From WHSV01 sp050693975 (GTDB taxonomy: Bacteria > Actinomycetota > CADDZG01 > WHSQ01), in the NCBI GenBank assembly GCA_050693975.1, contig JBOGWV010000196.1, positions 1 through 17,943 on the forward strand: a stretch of DNA of 17,943 bases. Direction: 5' to 3'. Shown piece after piece: positions 14,501 to 17,943 of the stretch. The first letter of the stretch is position 1; each line of letters opens with the position of its first letter. Made by a program: the position numbers and the translations under genes. The notes under the pieces were generated by a model. It searched no databases, was not told the origin of the DNA, and saw only the letters and a program-made list of their open reading frames with translations.

Positions 14501-15399
14501 CAGGCCCCCAGCTCCGCACTAGCGGTCAACTTGAGGAACACGTCCTCCAGACTCAGGGCCTCGTTGACGAGCTCGTGCAGCACGATCCCCTCGCGGGCCG
14601 AGAGCACCCCGACCTCTTCGTTGGTCGCGTCCGCCACGACGAGCGCGTCAACGTCGACGCGCTGAGGCGTCTTGCCTGCCCCTCGAAGCAATGACTCCAG
14701 TCGGTCGGCGTCAGGCGTGCGCACGCGGACGGCCCCCGTGGAAGTACCCAGTAGTTCGCGTAAGGGAGCCTGCGCGATCAGGTTGCCCTTGCCGATGACG
14801 ATCACTTCGTCGACCGTTTGCGACATCTCGGCGAGCACGTGACTGGAGACGAGTACCGTTCGGCCCTCCGCCGCGAGGGCGCGCAAGAACCCGCGCAACC
14901 ACCGGATGCCCTCCGGATCTAGCCCGTTGGCCGGTTCGTCGAGAATGAGGACCTCGGGATCTCCGAGCAGCGCTGCCGCGATGCCTAGCCGCTGTTTCAT
15001 TCCGAGCGAATAACCCTGGACACGCTTGCCTGCGAACTCCGTAAGCCCCACGAGGGCCAGCACCTCGTCGATGCGAGCCCTGTCGAGTCGCCCCGCCCCG
15101 GCAACGACCCGCATGTGGTTGCGAGCCGTCCTACCGGGGTGGAAGTTGGCGCCCTCTAGTACGGCGCCGACCTTTCTCGTAGGGTGCGCCAGTTCGCGAT
15201 AGGGCTGTCCGTCGATGCTGGCCCGGCCTCGGGTTGCGGACACAAGGCCGAGCAAGACCCTCAGTGTGGTCGTCTTGCCCGCCCCGTTGGGACCGAGAAA
15301 GCCTGTGACCGACCCGGAGCTGACGTCGAAGCTCAGGTCGTTGACCGCGACGGTTGCTCCGAACTCCTTACGCAGAGACTCGACGACGATGTGTCCCAC
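14500..15399 (-). CDS. ABC transporter ATP-binding protein (DrrA/BcrA-like)
   Basis: 299 aa from a GTG at 15399. Has Walker A GPNGAGKTT (36-44), Q-loop region GAVLEG, signature YSLGMKQR (130-137), Walker B VLILDEP (150-156), D-loop and H-loop SSH (His187). A C-terminal regulatory region of about 90 aa follows, as in the drug-export ATPases. The open frame extends upstream to 15660 but that part overlaps the Arg/Gly-rich gene and lacks ABC similarity. The GTG start follows that gene's stop by 4 bases. Pairs with the downstream permease to form an exporter. Confidence 0.93.
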   Translation of the reverse strand: MGHIVVESLRKEFGATVAVNDLSFDVSSGSVTGFLGPNGAGKTTTLRVLLGLVSATRGRASIDGQPYRELAHPTRKVGAVLEGANFHPGRTARNHMRVVAGAGRLDRARIDEVLALVGLTEFAGKRVQGYSLGMKQRLGIAAALLGDPEVLILDEPANGLDPEGIRWLRGFLRALAAEGRTVLVSSHVLAEMSQTVDEVIVIGKGNLIAQAPLRELLGTSTGAVRVRTPDADRLESLLRGAGKTPQRVDVDALVVADATNEEVGVLSAREGIVLHELVNEALSLEDVFLKLTASAELGA

Positions 15400-15403
15400 T
15401 CGG

Positions 15404-16039
15404 TCAGTTGCCCTGCGGCTTTCCGGAGCCACCTCGCCCGCGACCTCCACGCCGACGACGCCGGGAACGCCGGCGACGCGAGGGCCCATCCTCACGTTGA
15501 CCGGTGGGCGAGTCGTTGCCGCCCACTCGGGGTGCGGCCGGAGCCTTCTCGCGCTTGGGCCTTCCGTTGCCCCCGTCTTCGTCGCTCTTGGGCTCGGGGG
15601 CCCGCCCTCCACGAGAGCGAGAATCGTGTCGGTCATGCGGTCCATTGGAGCCCGAAGCACGCTCCTCGGCGATCTTGATGGTGAGACGGTACTCCTGGGG
15701 GTTCTGCGGGACTCCCATCTCGGATTGCAGCGAGCCGATGATGTCCTCGAGCCTGCGGTCGTCGGGTGGCAGGGTCAGTGTGTCCGGGCGCCTCCTCTTG
15801 GGCGCTCGCACGATGTCCTCGGACGATTTGGCGGGCGTGAACGAGGGCTCGCCGCCACCGCGCGAGCGTCGGCGGCCCCGGCGGCGACGGCCGCGTCCGG
15901 AGCGCTGGTCATTGGGTTGCTGCGACTTGTCGGCGCCGGCGCGCTGAGGCGTTGCGGCCTTGTCTTGCTGGGGCTTGGAGCCCTGCCCCCCACCTCGGCC
16001 TCGCCGCCTACGGCGCCTCCGCCGCGGCTGCTGGCTCAT
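15404..16039 (-). CDS. Arg/Gly-rich basic protein, putative RNA-binding, uncharacterised
   Basis: 211 aa. The N-terminal 65 residues are a run of Arg, Gly, Gln and Lys (SQQPRRRRRRRRGRGGG...). A short ordered-looking core follows (about residues 95-150: PPDDRRLEDIIGSLQSEMGV and PQNPQEYRLTIKIAEERA), then another disordered acidic/basic stretch and a C-terminal RRRRSRRRRRGGRGRGGSG tail. RGG-type tails are typical of proteins that bind RNA or polyphosphate-like anions. The ATG at 16039 lies inside the rsfS 3' end (32-base overlap). The position directly after the ribosome silencing factor hints at a role around ribosomes, by context only. I do not recognise an established family. Confidence 0.75.
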   Translation of the reverse strand: MSQQPRRRRRRRRGRGGGQGSKPQQDKAATPQRAGADKSQQPNDQRSGRGRRRRGRRRSRGGGEPSFTPAKSSEDIVRAPKRRRPDTLTLPPDDRRLEDIIGSLQSEMGVPQNPQEYRLTIKIAEERASGSNGPHDRHDSRSRGGRAPEPKSDEDGGNGRPKREKAPAAPRVGGNDSPTGQREDGPSRRRRSRRRRRGGRGRGGSGKPQGN

Positions 16040-16430
16040 CGTTGTCTCCGTCCTGGGCGATGTCGTGGAGCTCGAGGACCGGGGCGTCCGCCCACAACCG
16101 CTCGAGATCGTAGTAATCACGCTCTTGCGTGTGGAACACATGCACCATGAAGTCCACGTAGTCGAGGATCATCCAGCGCGATTCACGGTGGCCCTCGCGT
16201 CGCAGCGGCTTGATGTCCAGGTCCCGATGGAGTCGGTGCTCGATGGCTTCGGCGATCGTGTGGACCTGACGCTCGGAGTTCCCGCTGCAAATTACGAAGT
16301 GGTCCGTGATTACCAGTTGCCCGGAAACATCCAGGACCACGATCCGCTCGGCCTTCTTATCGGCGGCGGCCTCGACGGCGGCCTCGATGTACCGAGATGC
16401 CTCAGTCGCTCTCTGAGTCAGTTGCGTCAA
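16008..16430 (-). CDS. rsfS: Ribosomal silencing factor RsfS (Iojap/DUF143)
   Basis: 140 aa. Binds ribosomal protein uL14 and blocks subunit joining under nutrient limitation. The domain spans about residues 10-118, with VVLDVSGQLVITDHFVICSG (30-49) and WMILDYVDFMVHVFHTQERDYYDLERLW (86-113). A short acidic/Ala-rich tail follows. The start is a TTG at 16430 with AGAGGA 7 bases upstream, lying 29 bases inside the LCP-like gene; no ATG or GTG occurs early enough to keep the first helix. Order nadD - LCP-like - rsfS is standard for actinobacteria. Confidence 0.95.
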   Translation of the reverse strand: MTQLTQRATEASRYIEAAVEAAADKKAERIVVLDVSGQLVITDHFVICSGNSERQVHTIAEAIEHRLHRDLDIKPLRREGHRESRWMILDYVDFMVHVFHTQERDYYDLERLWADAPVLELHDIAQDGDNDEPAAAAEAP

Positions 16431-17724
16431 TGAAATCCTCTCCGACCACGATCGTCACATCCACGATACCTTGCGGCTGCACGGAGATCTGCACCTCGCC
16501 GACGCCCAGGAGGTCCCTCACCCTCTCCGCGGACTCCTGCGCCTCGGGGGTCGACTCGTAGATAACGATTCGGGTGTCGGCGTAGTCGAGCCTGTCGGCG
16601 TTGCCCGAAAGCACGATCCGGAAACCCTCACCCACCAGCTCGGTCGCGACCTGTTCGCCGATGCCCGGAGACCCGTTGCCGTTGAGGATCTGGACCCGCA
16701 CCTCGTCTTCGAGGGGAGGCAGCGGGCCCAAGGTGTCCTCCACGAAGGCGCGCACCTCGGCATCGTCGATCGAGTACAGCTCGGTGTCGCCCACCACCTC
16801 CTGGTTGACCGGAAGAGAGGCGATCGTCACCTCGTCGGCCGCCGTGGAGGCCAGACTGGAAAAGAACTCGGACTTCTCCTCGGAGGACGCATCGGAGTCG
16901 GCAACCTCCTCAGACACCGTGCCCACGGCTGTGCCGAGCGCCTCGGGATCCTCGGATCGAGCCTCGAGGAAGGACTGCCAGAACGAGAGGTGTCGTTGAC
17001 CGAGCTCCCCTTGATCGCCGTCGACTCCGACCTCGTACAACAGGTCCGCCTGGAGAGAGGGGCTCAGCACCTGCTCGCCGGGCTCGAACAACACCTGCGC
17101 GGTGTCTTCACCGGCCGGGATCCTCACCTGGGCCGGAACGTTGACCGCCAGATCCCCGGTCTCCTCGAACAGCGCCTCGGCGCCGGCGGCCGGCAGCTCG
17201 AGGAAGTGATCGATGCGAAACCCCAGAAGGTTCTCTGCGCTCACCTTCACCAGCGAAGTTCCGCCCGAGGCCAGCGCATCACCGATGGCCTGGAGGCCGA
17301 GACCGGGCACCTCGTAGGCCGTGCTCGCAGGCAGGTACGCCACCGAGGCGCTTCCGGCGGCCTCGTCCACGCCGAGCACCGTCAACCAGCGAACCACTTC
17401 GCCGGCCGTTCCGGAGGCGGTGCCGAGCACGAGATAGGTGACGAGATCGTTCTTCACGGGCTGGGCCGCGGTTTCCTGGGTGTCGTCGTCGACGGCCTCC
17501 TTCACGACGGCCCCGGTGCCCACGATCGCTACCACCAAGGCGATGACGAGACCGACGACCAGGGCGAGTCCACCACCGGCGAGCGAACGCTTGCGAAGCG
17601 TCCTGCGCCTTCGTTGCAACGCCGAGCGTCGCGGGCCAGCGCTGCGCCGGCCGCGAGGCGCCTCGGCGGGGGGCTGCGCGCGCCGGCGTTTGGGCCCGGC
17701 GCTGTGACGTCCGCGCTCAGGCAC
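16402..17724 (-). CDS. LCP-like/LytR_C membrane protein with degenerate catalytic motifs
   Basis: 440 aa. It has an Arg/Pro-rich cytoplasmic N-terminus (1-47), one transmembrane helix (about 51-74), an LCP-type domain (about 92-265) and a Ser/Glu/Asp-rich linker. A C-terminal LytR_C domain follows (about 340-430, with VRVQILNGNGSPGIGEQVA). Active LCP enzymes attach wall polymers to peptidoglycan and need an Asp in the R.DT block and Arg in the SIPRDT block. Here the corresponding text reads VVRWLTVLGVD and YLPASTAYEV, so both are absent. It may therefore be a structural or regulatory homologue. It starts at GTG 17724 (GGGGGGA about 9 bases upstream), overlapping the nadD stop by 8 bases. Family assignment rests on domain order, LytR_C and gene context. 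Confidence 0.8.
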   Translation of the reverse strand: MPERGRHSAGPKRRRAQPPAEAPRGRRSAGPRRSALQRRRRTLRKRSLAGGGLALVVGLVIALVVAIVGTGAVVKEAVDDDTQETAAQPVKNDLVTYLVLGTASGTAGEVVRWLTVLGVDEAAGSASVAYLPASTAYEVPGLGLQAIGDALASGGTSLVKVSAENLLGFRIDHFLELPAAGAEALFEETGDLAVNVPAQVRIPAGEDTAQVLFEPGEQVLSPSLQADLLYEVGVDGDQGELGQRHLSFWQSFLEARSEDPEALGTAVGTVSEEVADSDASSEEKSEFFSSLASTAADEVTIASLPVNQEVVGDTELYSIDDAEVRAFVEDTLGPLPPLEDEVRVQILNGNGSPGIGEQVATELVGEGFRIVLSGNADRLDYADTRIVIYESTPEAQESAERVRDLLGVGEVQISVQPQGIVDVTIVVGEDFIDATDSESD

Positions 17725-17943
17725 CTGCGTTTCCCCCCATTACACGATCGCTCATGTACAGCCCGTGTTCCGAGATGTAGGCGGCCACCTCGAGAGGGAC
17801 GAGGTAGTCGATGGGAAGGCTCTGGCGCACTCGCTCGCGGATCTCCGTGGAGGACACCTCCACCGCGGGCATCTCCACGACCTCGGTCCTCGGCCAGTTG
17901 GGACCGGGATCGAGGTTCGCGAGATCGAAGCCGGGACGAGACA
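17717..17943 (-). CDS. nadD: Nicotinate-nucleotide adenylyltransferase, C-terminal part (runs off window end)
   Basis: About 74 residues of the C-terminus are visible. NadD makes deamido-NAD from nicotinate mononucleotide and ATP. The block VVEMPAVEVSSTEIRERVRQ contains the family's ISSTxIR motif, followed by the usual SLPIDYLVP...VAAYISEHGLY ending. A short extra tail (MSDRVMGGNAGA) overlaps the start and ribosome site of the LCP-like gene. The N-terminal nucleotide-binding HxGH region lies outside the window. Confidence 0.93.
   Translation of the reverse strand, partial: SRPGFDLANLDPGPNWPRTEVVEMPAVEVSSTEIRERVRQSLPIDYLVPLEVAAYISEHGLYMSDRVMGGNAGA

Noticed and set aside
15400..15660. N-terminal 87-residue extension of the ABC ATPase
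   Set aside because: It overlaps the Arg/Gly-rich gene, has no ABC similarity, and a GTG at 15399 sits at the normal domain start.

Overview
The window is high-GC DNA from an actinomycete-type bacterium (Actinomycetota). A WhiB iron-sulfur regulator (a family essentially confined to actinobacteria and their phages) supports this. So do the nadD / LCP-like / rsfS ... leuS ... comEA / comEC layout and the frequent GTG or TTG starts with overlapping genes. I cannot place it below phylum from the sequence alone.

Left part (1-9795): the minus strand carries comEC (its C-terminus lies off the window) and comEA, the DNA-uptake genes. A divergent plus-strand Eis-like acetyltransferase follows. Next come leuS and, 18 bases upstream of it, a lipoprotein gene on the minus strand; a divergent plus-strand S9 serine peptidase; a convergent acyl-lipid/acyl-CoA delta-9-type desaturase with a palindrome upstream; and a small four-helix membrane protein.

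Middle part (9796-13599): this looks like a small, decayed integrative element sitting in the 3' end of a tRNA-Ala(GGC) gene. The intact tRNA is at 13527-13599 (minus). A 47-base imperfect copy of its 3' end (43/47 identical, ending inside the anticodon stem) lies at 9871-9917. The C-terminal tail of a tyrosine recombinase ends 16 bases from the tRNA. Between the two att-like sites are a frameshifted unknown gene, a WhiB gene, a broken small ORF, a possible Cys-rich ORF, a truncated excisionase-like HTH and a secreted protein. A roughly 100-base direct repeat with a perfect internal palindrome also occurs there, in two copies. Coding density is low and at least four genes appear broken, so this is a remnant or an internally deleted element rather than an obviously active one.

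Right part (13600-17943): a tightly packed minus-strand operon reads nadD (partial), an LCP/LytR_C-like membrane protein lacking the expected catalytic motif, rsfS, an Arg/Gly-rich basic protein, an ABC ATPase and an ABC-2 permease. Neighbouring genes overlap or are separated by only a few bases, so translation is probably coupled. The operon runs towards tRNA-Ala.

The most noteworthy items are the tRNA-Ala element with its diverged but structurally compensated att copies, the paired repeat inside it, a second short repeat family flanking the insertion on both sides, and the degenerate LCP protein next to an uncharacterised Arg/Gly-rich protein. I see no CRISPR array, rRNA or complete transposase.
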